Shown: positions 18,428 to 27,977, numbered from the stretch's first letter. The stretch: 64,000 bases of DNA from Flavobacteriia bacterium (GCA_026391005.1 JAPLEV010000052.1:1-64000), one strand, 5' to 3'. The notes: generated from the letters alone by a model not told the origin. Numbers and translations are program-made.

Positions 18428-18455
18428 TTGGTACATTTTTTTTTCTGTAACTTTA
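18428..18455 (+). promoter_or_regulatory. Putative promoter of the small T9SS protein/collagen-like gene pair
   Basis: TTG at 18428-18430, 17 nt spacing, then TAACTTTA (18448-18455), one base off TAnnTTTG. The start codon follows at 18481, giving a leader of about 20 nt. Confidence 0.45.
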
Positions 18456-18480
18456 TGACTCATAATTAAACGTTCTTGCC

Positions 18481-19005
18481 ATGAAAAACAATTTTCTACT
18501 CATTATAATCCTTATTTGTGGGATTTCAGTAACTTTTGGTCAAGGACCAGAAAGAAGAGTTTATGCCACAGCTGGAAAAGTTGCAAAGTGCCAAACGTTA
18601 ATTTTTGGAAGTACAAATACAGTGTCCTACACTATTGGGGAACCAATTGTTAAGTGGTCAAATGTTGATGGTAAACGTATCCACAATGGCTTCCAACAGC
18701 CCGATCAAAATTTCGCTGTATCTCCAAATGTTTCGGGAATGTCAGTATCTGATCCATCGTTTTTGATTTACCCAAATCCATTTAACAATTACACAATCAT
18801 TCAAGGTCCTGAGGAACAAAAAGGAATTACCAAAATACAGCTTATTGATCAAAACGGAAAACTAATCTCTGAGGATGAGATGATTGACTCACGACACCAT
18901 ATGGATTTTGAAAGTAACTTAGCTCCCGGGCAGTACTTTTTAAATTTTTATAACGAAAGCGGCTCGTTACTTCAACAGACAAAAATTATTAAGGCCTCTA
19001 ATTAA
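18481..19005 (+). CDS. Small secreted protein with T9SS type A sorting domain
   Basis: 174 residues. Signal peptide (NNFLLIIILICGISVTFGQ) then a short mature part with the motif SYTIGEPIVKW and NGFQQPD, common in small Bacteroidota surface proteins, then a type A C-terminal sorting domain beginning FLIYPNPFNNY and ending with a TKIIKASN strand. The domain directs export by the type IX system. It lies 22 bp upstream of a collagen-like fibre gene and shares its promoter, so the two products probably work together at the surface. No enzymatic motif. Confidence 0.82.
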   Translation: MKNNFLLIIILICGISVTFGQGPERRVYATAGKVAKCQTLIFGSTNTVSYTIGEPIVKWSNVDGKRIHNGFQQPDQNFAVSPNVSGMSVSDPSFLIYPNPFNNYTIIQGPEEQKGITKIQLIDQNGKLISEDEMIDSRHHMDFESNLAPGQYFLNFYNESGSLLQQTKIIKASN

Positions 19006-19027
19006 TAGTTAAAAATCTTCGCGAAAT

Positions 19028-20968
19028 ATGTTTAAACCAAAATCTTTTAGGTTAACTTGCTGCGCCTTAATTTTATTTTTTATTCATTCATTTCAAGTAA
19101 ATGCGCAAGCACCAGATGGCATAAATTATCAAGCGGTTATCCGAAATCTTTCAGGGTCTTTGATCGCAAATACAACCATCGCTATACGAATACAAGTTAA
19201 GCAAACAAACGCCTCAGGAACAATTGTTTTTCAAGAAAGACACAGCGTTACCACCTCAGCACAAGGGGTTGTGAATTTAGTCATTGGACAAGGCACACTT
19301 CTTGGTGGTAATTTTTCGACTATCAATTGGGTCAATGGCCCCTATTTCGTGAGTCTTGGCGTAAGTTTTACAAACGGAACGAACTACCTTGATTACGGTA
19401 CTCAACAATTGATGAGTGTTCCTTATGCGCTTTATGCCAAAAATGCAGGGAATCAACTAAATCAATGGCGATATGGGAATGCGATTCCCGCAGCAGCTCT
19501 AGGTGCAATGGGTGATTTTTACCTAAACATGACTAATGGAAATGTTTATTATAAGTCAGCTGCAACAACTTGGACGCTAACAGGTAATATTACAGGACCA
19601 GCAGGAGCTGCTGGAGCAACGGGTCAAATCGGTTTAACAGGTCCGGCAGGTTCAAATGGAGCAACAGGACCGGCAGGTCCAGCAGGCGCAAATGGAGCAG
19701 CAGGCCCACAAGGTGCTCAAGGATTAACTGGTCCCGCAGGACCAGCAGGTGCAAATGGAGCAGCAGGCCCACAAGGTATTCAAGGATTAACTGGTCCCGC
19801 AGGACCAGCTGGAGGTCCGGCAGGACCAGTTGGACCAGCAGGCACAAATGGTATCTCAGCTTATCAATCAGCCCTTAATAATGGTTATGTTGGCACTGAG
19901 GCATCTTGGTTATCAAGTTTGACAGGTGCTGCAGGACCACAAGGTCCTCAAGGTTTAATAGGTCCAGTTGGACCAGCAGGAACAAACGGTACAAACGGTA
20001 ATTCAGCTTATCAATCAGCCCTAATTAATGGTTATGTTGGCACTGAGGCATCTTGGTTAGCAAGTTTGACAGGTGCAACTGGACCAGCAGGAGCAACTGG
20101 AGCAGCAGGCCCACAAGGTCCGCAGGGGAATCAAGGAATTCAAGGGCCTGCAGGCGGTGGGATGACCGTTAATTGCGGCACTGCGTCTAATACGAATTAT
20201 ACCATTAGAGGTGATGGTAGTGGTATTTATGAGTGCACCAATGCTTTGGTAATAACAAGTACAGGAAAAGTTGGAATTGGAACCTTATCACCTTCATCCT
20301 CTTTTGACTTACATATAGGTTCAGGCGGCTTTTTAGTTGACGGAACATCATCTACTTCTAATATACTTGGACGGCTTCGAATTGGCTCCTCTAGCAGCAG
20401 CACTTATGATCTTCAAGTAGATGGTCATGGTTATTTTACAAGTGGTTTGCGAATCGGCACCACTTCTGCACCTTTAACAGGTGGTATCCTTGCAAATGGT
20501 ATAATAGAATCGAATACTCGTTTCCAGCAAGGAAGCAGTACCTCTGGAACGGGGACTACAATGGTACGAACCTCAACCGGTGAGTTACGTCCCGTTTCAT
20601 CTACTAAATTCGTAAAAGATAATATCCGCGATTTAATTTTTTCAAAAGAAAAAGTTTTTGCTTTACGTCCTGTAATCTACAACCTAAAACCAGCACTCGG
20701 TGGTAATCAGGAAATTGGCTTAATCGCTGAGGAGGTTGCTGAAGTGATGCCTGAACTTGTTATTTTAGGACCAGAAAGACAATGGGTTGGAAATACAGGT
20801 GTTCCCCAAACCGATGCTAATGGCGTAGAAATCAATGACCCTTCTAAAATGGTTCCTTATTCAGTCTATTACGACCGCTTGCCTGTTTATTTGTTATCCA
20901 TAATAAAAGAACAAGAAGAGCGAATTAACGCTTTGGAAAAAAGGTTGAATGCAATGGAAAAGAATTAA
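19028..20968 (+). CDS. Collagen-like fibre protein with S74-type C-terminal chaperone domain
   Basis: 646 residues. Signal peptide (1-26, ending VNAQA), then a beta-rich head (~27-180, PDGINYQAVIRNLSGSLIANTTIAIRIQV) like those of Bacteroidota tail-fibre-type proteins. Residues ~190-375 are Gly-X-Y collagen triplets with two interrupting copies of a SAYQSAL...GYVGTEASWL module. A beta-helix-like stretch (~380-515) precedes the C-terminal S74 domain (~530-646: VKDNIRDLIF, NQEIGLIAEEVAEVMPEL) and terminal coiled coil (EEQERINALEKRLNAMEKN). S74 domains trimerise fibres and often cut themselves off; the usual catalytic serine context is not clear here. No T9SS domain, so the export route is not obvious. 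Unrelated to real phage genes in this window. Confidence 0.85.
   Translation: MFKPKSFRLTCCALILFFIHSFQVNAQAPDGINYQAVIRNLSGSLIANTTIAIRIQVKQTNASGTIVFQERHSVTTSAQGVVNLVIGQGTLLGGNFSTINWVNGPYFVSLGVSFTNGTNYLDYGTQQLMSVPYALYAKNAGNQLNQWRYGNAIPAAALGAMGDFYLNMTNGNVYYKSAATTWTLTGNITGPAGAAGATGQIGLTGPAGSNGATGPAGPAGANGAAGPQGAQGLTGPAGPAGANGAAGPQGIQGLTGPAGPAGGPAGPVGPAGTNGISAYQSALNNGYVGTEASWLSSLTGAAGPQGPQGLIGPVGPAGTNGTNGNSAYQSALINGYVGTEASWLASLTGATGPAGATGAAGPQGPQGNQGIQGPAGGGMTVNCGTASNTNYTIRGDGSGIYECTNALVITSTGKVGIGTLSPSSSFDLHIGSGGFLVDGTSSTSNILGRLRIGSSSSSTYDLQVDGHGYFTSGLRIGTTSAPLTGGILANGIIESNTRFQQGSSTSGTGTTMVRTSTGELRPVSSTKFVKDNIRDLIFSKEKVFALRPVIYNLKPALGGNQEIGLIAEEVAEVMPELVILGPERQWVGNTGVPQTDANGVEINDPSKMVPYSVYYDRLPVYLLSIIKEQEERINALEKRLNAMEKN
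19681..19806 (+). repeat. 63-bp tandem repeat (two copies) in the collagen region
   Basis: Two copies with period 63 bp (19681-19743 and 19744-19806), differing at only a few bases, each encoding seven Gly-X-Y triplets (core GANGAAGPQG). The near identity at DNA level suggests recent expansion or continuing gene conversion. Confidence 0.85.
19856..20076 (+). repeat. 147-bp period repeat with the SAYQSAL/GYVGTEASWL module
   Basis: Two copies of the non-collagen interruption begin at 19856 and 20003, 147 bp (49 codons) apart, with long identical runs such as TCAGCTTATCAATCAGCC. Each is flanked by Gly-X-Y triplets. Confidence 0.85.
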
Positions 20969-20969
20969 T

Positions 20970-22100
20970 CTATTCTAAATCCATTTTTAAAGGCAGTTTT
21001 AATCCGAAATTACTACTGATATTTTTGATAAAATCAGAAAAGGTATTTTTTACCATCATGCGATAAGCATCACCTATATCATCAAAACCTTTAAGATTAT
21101 CTCCAGGACTACCTTTATATTTAAATTGATACGATTTATTTATATTCCTGATATTAAAGTCAAAGTTGAAATTTGCATCTATGCCCATAAACCAGCTTTT
21201 AAAAATAGAAGCTTCTGAATATCGCCATATGCTGGGGTATTTCGTTCCTTGACCAATATTTTCTTGATTTTCTATATTATACGAAATTACAATCACAAGG
21301 TCATTTGTTCCAAGTTTAGTATTCTCGTTCACCATTTCGATTTCAAAAAAATCATTACTAAAAATCCCAAACAAAACAGACTTCATCTCTTGCACTACTT
21401 CATCTTCCAATACGTCTAAATTACCCTGCGAGAAATTTCTTTTTAAGGGGATAAGGTTACTCTCTAAAGCGTATTTTTTGTCGCTTGAATTTGCACAATC
21501 CAATGAAGCCAAAGCTTTTGCATTTTTAGAGTATTCATAGAAATCTTTTAACTCGATTTTGCTCTCAAAATCTATATATATAGTAGATAAATCTTTTGAA
21601 CGCATGTAGTTTAACAATTCACGAAAAAAAACGATCGATTTCTTGTCTGCATTTTGGTCCGCATTTTTAACTGAAGTCTCATAAACAATTAATTCTGACG
21701 CCCACAAATCATTTAGCTTTTGTTTTGATTGAGCCAAGTTTTTTGATGTTGGATAATCCGATATAAAAGAACGGACAACAGCAACATTAAATGTTTGCTT
21801 TACTTCCTCAAACCTTACGTTTTCCATTCTAGAACCCTTTTCACAAAATTTATAATATTGGTGAATATTAAACATTGTAGGGCTCTTTCTAACATTTTTA
21901 AATGCTATTTGTTCTTCAATTATTTCTACCTCTTTAACGTAACGACCATTTGGATAGTCAAGAAAATATGATTGCAAACTTGCTAACGATTTTGACTCCT
22001 TTGCCTTATTAAATGCCAGTCTTTCCTTTAGATAAAAAGAGTAAAATAAGATACTTCCAATAAGAATTCCAATAACGACAATACCACGCTTATTCTGCAT
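20970..22100 (-). CDS. Membrane-anchored protein of unknown function
   Basis: 376 residues; I do not recognise the family. Residues 7-24 (IVVIGILIGSILFYSFYL) form one membrane anchor with the rest expected in the periplasm. The first third is helical and resembles degenerate tandem helix pairs (SLASLQSYFLDYPNGRYVKEVE; VVRSFISDYPTSKNLAQSKQ), a pattern seen in outer-membrane lipoprotein-like TPR proteins where the consensus includes F..YPxs.y...A. The C-terminal half is beta-rich with NDLVIVISYNIE and WRYSEASIFKSWFMG. It is convergent with and only 1 bp from the collagen-like gene. Its upstream region (22101-22286) shows nothing recognisable. Confidence 0.6.
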   Translation of the reverse strand: MQNKRGIVVIGILIGSILFYSFYLKERLAFNKAKESKSLASLQSYFLDYPNGRYVKEVEIIEEQIAFKNVRKSPTMFNIHQYYKFCEKGSRMENVRFEEVKQTFNVAVVRSFISDYPTSKNLAQSKQKLNDLWASELIVYETSVKNADQNADKKSIVFFRELLNYMRSKDLSTIYIDFESKIELKDFYEYSKNAKALASLDCANSSDKKYALESNLIPLKRNFSQGNLDVLEDEVVQEMKSVLFGIFSNDFFEIEMVNENTKLGTNDLVIVISYNIENQENIGQGTKYPSIWRYSEASIFKSWFMGIDANFNFDFNIRNINKSYQFKYKGSPGDNLKGFDDIGDAYRMMVKNTFSDFIKNISSNFGLKLPLKMDLE

Positions 22101-22286
22101 AATTATTTATTTTAAGAACTATTATAATTTCAAATAAATTGTGTCCCAAATTAAAATTAAGACATTCAAATATATAAATTTATTGATTATAAGGTACTTA
22201 TTATTAGTTTAAATAGAACCCCATGTTATGTTTTTGATGTTTACAAAAGGCCTTTGACTATCTTAATGAAAGCGCTACTTTTCGAT

Positions 22287-23372
22287 TTATTTGTTCATGA
22301 ATTCACAGATTAATCTATGAAAGTGATGTAATCCTGTTTCGCGAGAAGGAGAGTATCTGCCTTGGTCATAAAAGCGAGAACGAATTCCCTTCTGCACATT
22401 TTCTACTATGGCCTCATCTTCATGTTCCACTTTGTCAAGTTGCGCTCCTGCACCGCGATCTAATTTGTTTTCATCATATACGAAGCTTGTAAATGAAACT
22501 TTAGTCAAGCTTATTCCCAGGGGACTAATGATGTTCAAAGATAAGCCCCAAGGATAAAAGTTGAACATCATGTTAGGGAATACCCAAAAGTAATATGCCG
22601 AAACTGATTTTCCGAAATCGGGGTGAGTATCCGGAATTTCGAAAACGTCTTCACCACCACGTGATAGTGCCAGTTGCAAATTTGAATAGCGAAATAATTC
22701 AGTGGTGTATGTTCCATAGTCAACTTCCGCATTTAAACCGGCATGTACAAATGGAATATGAAACCCTTCCAGATAATTTTCGGTGTATAAGGCCCAATGT
22801 GCATTGACGAGATAATCGCGTGAACGCGCTGGTTCAGCTTTGAACTCATGGAAAGGAAGAAATGAAATCCTATCTTGCATATCACCAAGTACTTCTTTCA
22901 AAGTCATTGAGGGTAGTATACCTGTAAAAGAAAGGTTTTCCCAACTGCCATATGGTACTTTAGGAAGATTGTCCTTAGCTGAGGGGAAATCAAGCGCATC
23001 TTCAAACTCTGGCATGTGTTGGAATGTTCCATTCAAATCAAATCGCCTACCATGATAGGGACAGCGGATGCTCTTGTCTTGACATTTGTGCTCAACTAGA
23101 ATGTTTCCACGGTGCGTACAAACATTAGAAAGGCATTGAACTTCCCCCTTATTATTCCGAGTTACGATTAAAGGTTCATCGAGTAATCCCGGCAATAAGG
23201 TATATGGAGCGATCTGACCATTCAGGCGAATATCATCTGAGTTGCCAAGAAAATGCCAAGTACGTGTAAAAATTTTTTCTTTGGCTTGTTCATAAGCTTC
23301 CTCAGAGATGTAAAATTCTGAATCAAGGGTAAAAGCCCTTTGTATATCTTCATTAACATGAAATCTTTTCAT
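22287..23372 (-). CDS. Rieske non-heme iron oxygenase, alpha-subunit type
   Basis: 361 residues. The Rieske [2Fe-2S] motif is complete: C85-T-H87 and C104-P-Y-H107 (VCTHRGN, RCPYHGR). The catalytic domain has TENYLEGFHIPFVHAGL with H205 and H210 as mononuclear-iron ligands, E198 at the bridging position, and an acidic third ligand candidate in VEHEDEAIVENVQ (about D319). The sequence is closest in style to ring-hydroxylating and choline/betaine-monooxygenase-type alpha subunits, which need a separate reductase; none is nearby. It begins 1 bp after the amino-acid permease stop, so the pair looks like an uptake-plus-oxidation unit. The substrate is unknown. Confidence 0.85.
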   Translation of the reverse strand: MKRFHVNEDIQRAFTLDSEFYISEEAYEQAKEKIFTRTWHFLGNSDDIRLNGQIAPYTLLPGLLDEPLIVTRNNKGEVQCLSNVCTHRGNILVEHKCQDKSIRCPYHGRRFDLNGTFQHMPEFEDALDFPSAKDNLPKVPYGSWENLSFTGILPSMTLKEVLGDMQDRISFLPFHEFKAEPARSRDYLVNAHWALYTENYLEGFHIPFVHAGLNAEVDYGTYTTELFRYSNLQLALSRGGEDVFEIPDTHPDFGKSVSAYYFWVFPNMMFNFYPWGLSLNIISPLGISLTKVSFTSFVYDENKLDRGAGAQLDKVEHEDEAIVENVQKGIRSRFYDQGRYSPSRETGLHHFHRLICEFMNK

Positions 23373-23373
23373 C

Positions 23374-25047
23374 TTATTTTTTTGCTAGTCTACTGTGCTT
23401 GTGTCCATAAAGAAAATACACTACCAGGCCGATGGCAAACCAGATGAAGAACCATTTCCAATTGTTTACGGCCATTCCTGTAAGCAAATAGCAGCATGAC
23501 ACTAAACCGAGCACAGGTATTAAGGAAAGATTTTTCTTAAATGAAAGGACGGTCATAACTAAACAAATTACAAAGAAGCAAATCATGGGAATGCTCTGAG
23601 CATAGTTTTCGCCTTTTAAGAGAATAGTTTCTGTAAAAAATGTTGGAAACTGAATAATTAAAAACGTGAATGTTGAAATAATTATTCCGGGAAAAATATA
23701 CTTCGCATTGATGTATGGGAGGCGAAAACGACCTTTCGTTGGCTCTCCTTCCGGCGTGCCTTTTTGAGATGGAAGCATGAGCACACCCCCACATACTAGA
23801 ACAAAGGCAAATAATGTTCCTATGCTTGTGAAATCAAGGATGAAATTTTCATCCGTGAAGAACATCGGAACCCCAACAACGAAACCTGTCACAATCGTGG
23901 CAAAACCAGGGGTTTTATATTTTGGATGAATCTTAGAAAATTTCTTAGGCAATAATCCATCGCGACTCATGGTCATCCAAATACGCGGCTGTCCCATTTG
24001 AAAAACAAGCATAACACTGGTCATTGCAACAACGGCGGCAACGGAAACTATGTACATCATCCACTTTACTCCTTTTAGCTGAAAGATTTCCGCCAAAGGA
24101 TCAGAAACACCTAAATCTTTGTACGAAACCATCCCAGTTAGAACAAGCGCTAGTAAAATAAAGACTACCGTGCAAATTACGAGGGAATAAATCATACCAC
24201 GCGGAAGATCTCGCTGTGGATTCTTTGACTCTTCGGCAAGGGTTGAAACGGCATCAAATCCAACGTAGGCAAAAAAGACAGCAGATACTCCAGCCATTAC
24301 ACCACCAAAACCATTGGGCAAGAATGGTGTCCAATTATCAATATCGATATAGAAAAACCCTACAATAATGACTAATATTACCACAACGAGTTTAATTATA
24401 ACCATGATATTGCTGATGTTTCTTGATTCTTTTGTTCCAACGTAAACGAGCCAAGTAATCAATACATTAATCATAACACCCGGTAAATCAAAAATAATTC
24501 GAAGGCCGCCCAATTGTGGTGCAGAATTCCACGCAGAAAATCCTTCCGTTCCAATTTTGGTAGAAGTGAAAGCATCGTGCGCCGCTCTATAGTTAATGGT
24601 TAACCACGTGGGTAAATCAATACCAAAACCATGAAGCAAATTGGTAAAATATCCACTCCATGAAAATGCTATGTAAATATTCCCAATAGAGTACTCCATT
24701 AGTAATGCCCATCCAATAATCCATGCAAACAATTCACCAAAGGAAACATAGGCATAGGTATAAGCACTTCCCGATACCGGCACACGAGCAGCAAATTCTG
24801 CGTAACACATTGCAGTAAATCCACAAGCAATAGCGCAAATAACATACAACAAAACTACGCCTGGTCCTCCAGAAAAGCAGGCGTTACCGATGGCACTAAA
24901 CGTTCCACCTCCAATAATGGCAGCAACTCCAAAGAACGTAAGATCACGAACAGTTAATACTTTACTCAGGCCATGACCGTGGCCATCACCTTCATCATGC
25001 GCTGATACTGTAGCCGATTTTTTACGAAATAATGACCTGAAATCCAT
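23374..25047 (-). CDS. APC-superfamily amino acid permease (CAT-like)
   Basis: 557 residues with about 13-14 hydrophobic segments. The N-terminal LTVRDLTFFGVAAIIGGGTFSAIG contains the conserved GxG unwound region of helix 1 that binds the amino-acid backbone; FFAYVGFDAVSTLAEESKNPQRDLPRGM is the strongly conserved helix 6-7 segment of the cationic-amino-acid-transporter branch, and MSRDGLLPKKFSKIHPKYKTP is also typical. It probably imports an amino acid or amine by cation symport or exchange. It is transcribed with the Rieske oxygenase downstream (1-bp gap). The gene is divergent from uvrA. Confidence 0.88.
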   Translation of the reverse strand: MDFRSLFRKKSATVSAHDEGDGHGHGLSKVLTVRDLTFFGVAAIIGGGTFSAIGNACFSGGPGVVLLYVICAIACGFTAMCYAEFAARVPVSGSAYTYAYVSFGELFAWIIGWALLMEYSIGNIYIAFSWSGYFTNLLHGFGIDLPTWLTINYRAAHDAFTSTKIGTEGFSAWNSAPQLGGLRIIFDLPGVMINVLITWLVYVGTKESRNISNIMVIIKLVVVILVIIVGFFYIDIDNWTPFLPNGFGGVMAGVSAVFFAYVGFDAVSTLAEESKNPQRDLPRGMIYSLVICTVVFILLALVLTGMVSYKDLGVSDPLAEIFQLKGVKWMMYIVSVAAVVAMTSVMLVFQMGQPRIWMTMSRDGLLPKKFSKIHPKYKTPGFATIVTGFVVGVPMFFTDENFILDFTSIGTLFAFVLVCGGVLMLPSQKGTPEGEPTKGRFRLPYINAKYIFPGIIISTFTFLIIQFPTFFTETILLKGENYAQSIPMICFFVICLVMTVLSFKKNLSLIPVLGLVSCCYLLTGMAVNNWKWFFIWFAIGLVVYFLYGHKHSRLAKK

Positions 25048-25096
25048 GGTATAATTTTTATTAACTCTAAAAGTATAAAAAAAATAGATACCCTTC

Positions 25097-25104
25097 TATT
25101 TTTG
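25097..25104 (+). promoter_or_regulatory. Putative -7 box of uvrA
   Basis: TATTTTTG, exact match to TAnnTTTG; a second match, TACCTTTG, follows at 25116-25123 but would put the transcript start at or beyond the GTG start. The TTG start in the ORF track (25102) is inside the first box. Confidence 0.4.
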
Positions 25105-25128
25105 ACTTCATCCATTACCTTTGCACCA

Positions 25129-27915
25129 GTGAAAACAAAAATTGAAATAAAAGGAGCTAGGGTCCATAATCTCAAAAACATTGATTTAAGTATCAATCAC
25201 AATCAATTAACAGTCATTACCGGTGTTTCTGGATCTGGAAAATCATCACTCGCCTTTGATACTATATTTGCTGAAGGGCAAAGAAGGTTTATTGAAAGTA
25301 TGTCATCTTATGCAAGGCAATTCCTCGGTAAATTAAATAAACCCGAAACAGACTACATAAAAGGCATTGCACCAAGTATCGCTATACAACAAAAAGTAAT
25401 AACCAGTAATCCGAGATCAACAGTTGGCACCACAACAGAAATATACGATTATTTAAAAATCTTATTTGCACGAATAGGTACTACCATTTCACCTGTTTCA
25501 AATGAAAAAGTAAAAAAGCATACAGCACAAGATGTGTTAATAGCGCTCAATAGTGCAAAGAATAATAGTAAAGTAGCAGTTGTTTGTCCAATTGTCAATT
25601 TGGATAAAACAAATCCAGAGAAAATAATTCAACAACTTATAAGTAAAGGCTTTAATCGAATTTGCTTAAATAATAATATTCAAAATTTAAATGAATTAAT
25701 TAGCATACCCCCAACTTTAAGTGATGCGCTCATTGTGATTGACCGTATTATTTTAGAAAATGGAAATGAGCTTAATAATGCTCGATACATTGACTCGATT
25801 CAATTAGCTTTTGACGAAGGAAAAGGTAACTGTGGACTTTTAGACATTGAAAAAAAAACAGTTAAGTGGTTCAATAACCGATTTGAGCTAGATGGGATGT
25901 CGTTTCAAGAACCTAACATTCATTTTTTCACTTTTAACAACCCATTTGGCGCTTGCAAGACATGCGAAGGATATGGAAGAGTGTTAGGTATTGATGAACA
26001 ATTAGTTTTTCCAAATCGACAGCTGAGTATCTACGAAGAAGCCATCATGCCCTGGCGTGGCGAAGTTATGGGAGAATACCTGAAAGAACTTATCTACAAT
26101 GCCAAAAAATTCGATTTTCCAATTCATCGCCCCGTTAATCAATTAACACCTGAAGAATACACTATTTTATGGGAAGGAAACGGCCATTTTATGGGCTTAA
26201 ATAAATTTTTTAAATTCCTTGAAAGTCAAACTTATAAAATACAATATAGAGTATTACTCTCAAGATATCGCGGTCAAACAGAATGTCCAGAATGTAAAGG
26301 TACTCGCCTAAGGGGTGATGCCAGTTATGTTAAAATAAATCAATATTCAATCCAAGATATTGTGCTACTTCCAATAGCACAATGTTATGATTTTTTCAAT
26401 GCTTTATCATTAGACGAGAACGACAGAATCATTAGCAAGCGAATTTTACCAGAAATCATTCAACGATTAGGATTCTTAAAAAATGTGGGCTTAGGTTACT
26501 TAACATTAAATAGGGCAGCCAATACCTTATCAGGAGGAGAATCCCAAAGAATAAATTTAGCAACTGCATTAGGTAGCAGCTTAGTGGGCTCAATATATGT
26601 GCTAGACGAACCCTCTATCGGACTTCATCCTATTGATACACAGCGTTTAATAAGTGTTTTAAAAAATCTGACTGCGCTTGGAAATACTGTACTTATAGTT
26701 GAACACGAAGAGGAAATAATGAAAGCGGCTGACTCCATTATTGATATTGGTCCTTTTGCTGGACAATATGGAGGAGAAGTTGTGTTTCAAGGAACATTCA
26801 AAGAACTTAAAACAGCAAAAAATAGCTTAACGGCTGATTATCTAAATCAGCTTAGATGCATTCCAATTCCCGCTAAACGAAGAATAAGTGACAAAAAAAT
26901 CAGTATTAGTGGAGCAACAAAAAACAATCTTAAAAATATCGCGATTGACATCCCATTGCAATCTTTTGTATGTATTAGCGGAGTTTCAGGATCGGGGAAA
27001 TCAACACTAATAAAAGATATAGTATACCCTGCAATTAGCACTCATCTTGGATTAAGTAGCGAGTTAAACAAAGGATTTGACTCCCTATCAGGCGATTTAA
27101 ACATGGTACAAAACATTGAATTTATTGATCAAAATCCAATCGGAAAGTCCTCAAGAAGTAACCCAATTACTTATGTCAAAGCCTTTGATGACATACGTGA
27201 ACTATACACGCGACAATCTTTATCAAAAATCCGTGGCTATAAACCAGGTTTTTTTAGTTTTAATGTTGAAGGCGGACGATGCGAAATGTGCGAGGGAGAA
27301 GGAATAATAACGGTTGCCATGCAATTTATGGCAGATATTGAACTGACTTGTGAAACATGCAAAGGAAAACGTTATAAAAGTGAAACATTAGAGATAACTT
27401 ATAGAGGAATAACAATACACGACTTGCTCGTAATGAATTTAGAGGATGCTTATCTCTTTTTTAACAGTTCGAATGAAAAGACAGAACAAAAAATAGCTGA
27501 AAAAATAAAACCCTTAATTGATGTTGGTCTAGGTTATTTAAAAGTAGGACAATCTTCAAGTACTATGAGTGGCGGAGAAGCACAGAGAATAAAATTGGCG
27601 TCTTTCTTATCAAAAACTACTGCTGCTCCCACACTTTTCATCTTTGATGAGCCAACTACAGGATTACATTTTTACGATATCGAAAAACTTTTAATTGCCT
27701 TTAATGCATTAGTAAATAAAGGACATACAGTACTTGTTATTGAACACAATGTAGAAGTCTTGAAATGTGCTGATCATATTATTGATTTAGGTCCTGAGGG
27801 AGGCGAAAATGGAGGTAATCTATTATTTTGTGGTACGCCAGAACAACTTATCAAAATGGAAAATAATTCAACTGGTCAGTTTTTAAAAGAAAAAATAAGT
27901 CAGGTTAAAAATTAA
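25129..27915 (+). CDS. uvrA: Excinuclease ABC subunit A (UvrA)
   Basis: 928 residues from GTG 25129 (MKTKIEIKGARVHNLKNID). This start matches the family's beginning, while the track's TTG at 25102 lies in a promoter box. Two ABC ATPase halves: Walker A GVSGSGKSS and GVSGSGKST, signatures LSGGESQR and MSGGEAQR, Walker B YVLDEPSIGLHP and FIFDEPTTGLHF. Zinc-binding modules are CKTCEGYG...CPECKGTR in the first half and CEMCEGEG...CETCKGKR in the second. UvrA finds bulky lesions and loads UvrB in nucleotide excision repair. Length and order are normal. It is upstream of cmk with a separate promoter box between. Confidence 0.97.
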   Translation: MKTKIEIKGARVHNLKNIDLSINHNQLTVITGVSGSGKSSLAFDTIFAEGQRRFIESMSSYARQFLGKLNKPETDYIKGIAPSIAIQQKVITSNPRSTVGTTTEIYDYLKILFARIGTTISPVSNEKVKKHTAQDVLIALNSAKNNSKVAVVCPIVNLDKTNPEKIIQQLISKGFNRICLNNNIQNLNELISIPPTLSDALIVIDRIILENGNELNNARYIDSIQLAFDEGKGNCGLLDIEKKTVKWFNNRFELDGMSFQEPNIHFFTFNNPFGACKTCEGYGRVLGIDEQLVFPNRQLSIYEEAIMPWRGEVMGEYLKELIYNAKKFDFPIHRPVNQLTPEEYTILWEGNGHFMGLNKFFKFLESQTYKIQYRVLLSRYRGQTECPECKGTRLRGDASYVKINQYSIQDIVLLPIAQCYDFFNALSLDENDRIISKRILPEIIQRLGFLKNVGLGYLTLNRAANTLSGGESQRINLATALGSSLVGSIYVLDEPSIGLHPIDTQRLISVLKNLTALGNTVLIVEHEEEIMKAADSIIDIGPFAGQYGGEVVFQGTFKELKTAKNSLTADYLNQLRCIPIPAKRRISDKKISISGATKNNLKNIAIDIPLQSFVCISGVSGSGKSTLIKDIVYPAISTHLGLSSELNKGFDSLSGDLNMVQNIEFIDQNPIGKSSRSNPITYVKAFDDIRELYTRQSLSKIRGYKPGFFSFNVEGGRCEMCEGEGIITVAMQFMADIELTCETCKGKRYKSETLEITYRGITIHDLLVMNLEDAYLFFNSSNEKTEQKIAEKIKPLIDVGLGYLKVGQSSSTMSGGEAQRIKLASFLSKTTAAPTLFIFDEPTTGLHFYDIEKLLIAFNALVNKGHTVLVIEHNVEVLKCADHIIDLGPEGGENGGNLLFCGTPEQLIKMENNSTGQFLKEKISQVKN

Positions 27916-27952
27916 AGGAACACTGGAATTATTAATAATGATTTCTAATTCT

Positions 27953-27960
27953 TATTTTTG
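27953..27960 (+). promoter_or_regulatory. Putative -7 box of cmk
   Basis: TATTTTTG, an exact TAnnTTTG match, 17 bp before the cmk start codon (27978). No convincing -33 TTG. Confidence 0.4.
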
Positions 27961-27977
27961 GGCATCAAATTTAACGA

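Noticed and set aside
19590-19847. Antisense leucine-rich 85-codon ORF over the collagen region
   Set aside because: It is the mirror of Gly-X-Y codons on the other strand; low-complexity shadow.
19028-20968. Prophage tail-fibre gene
   Set aside because: S74 and collagen modules are shared with phage fibres, but the protein has a signal peptide and there is no phage structural, integrase or lysis gene nearby.
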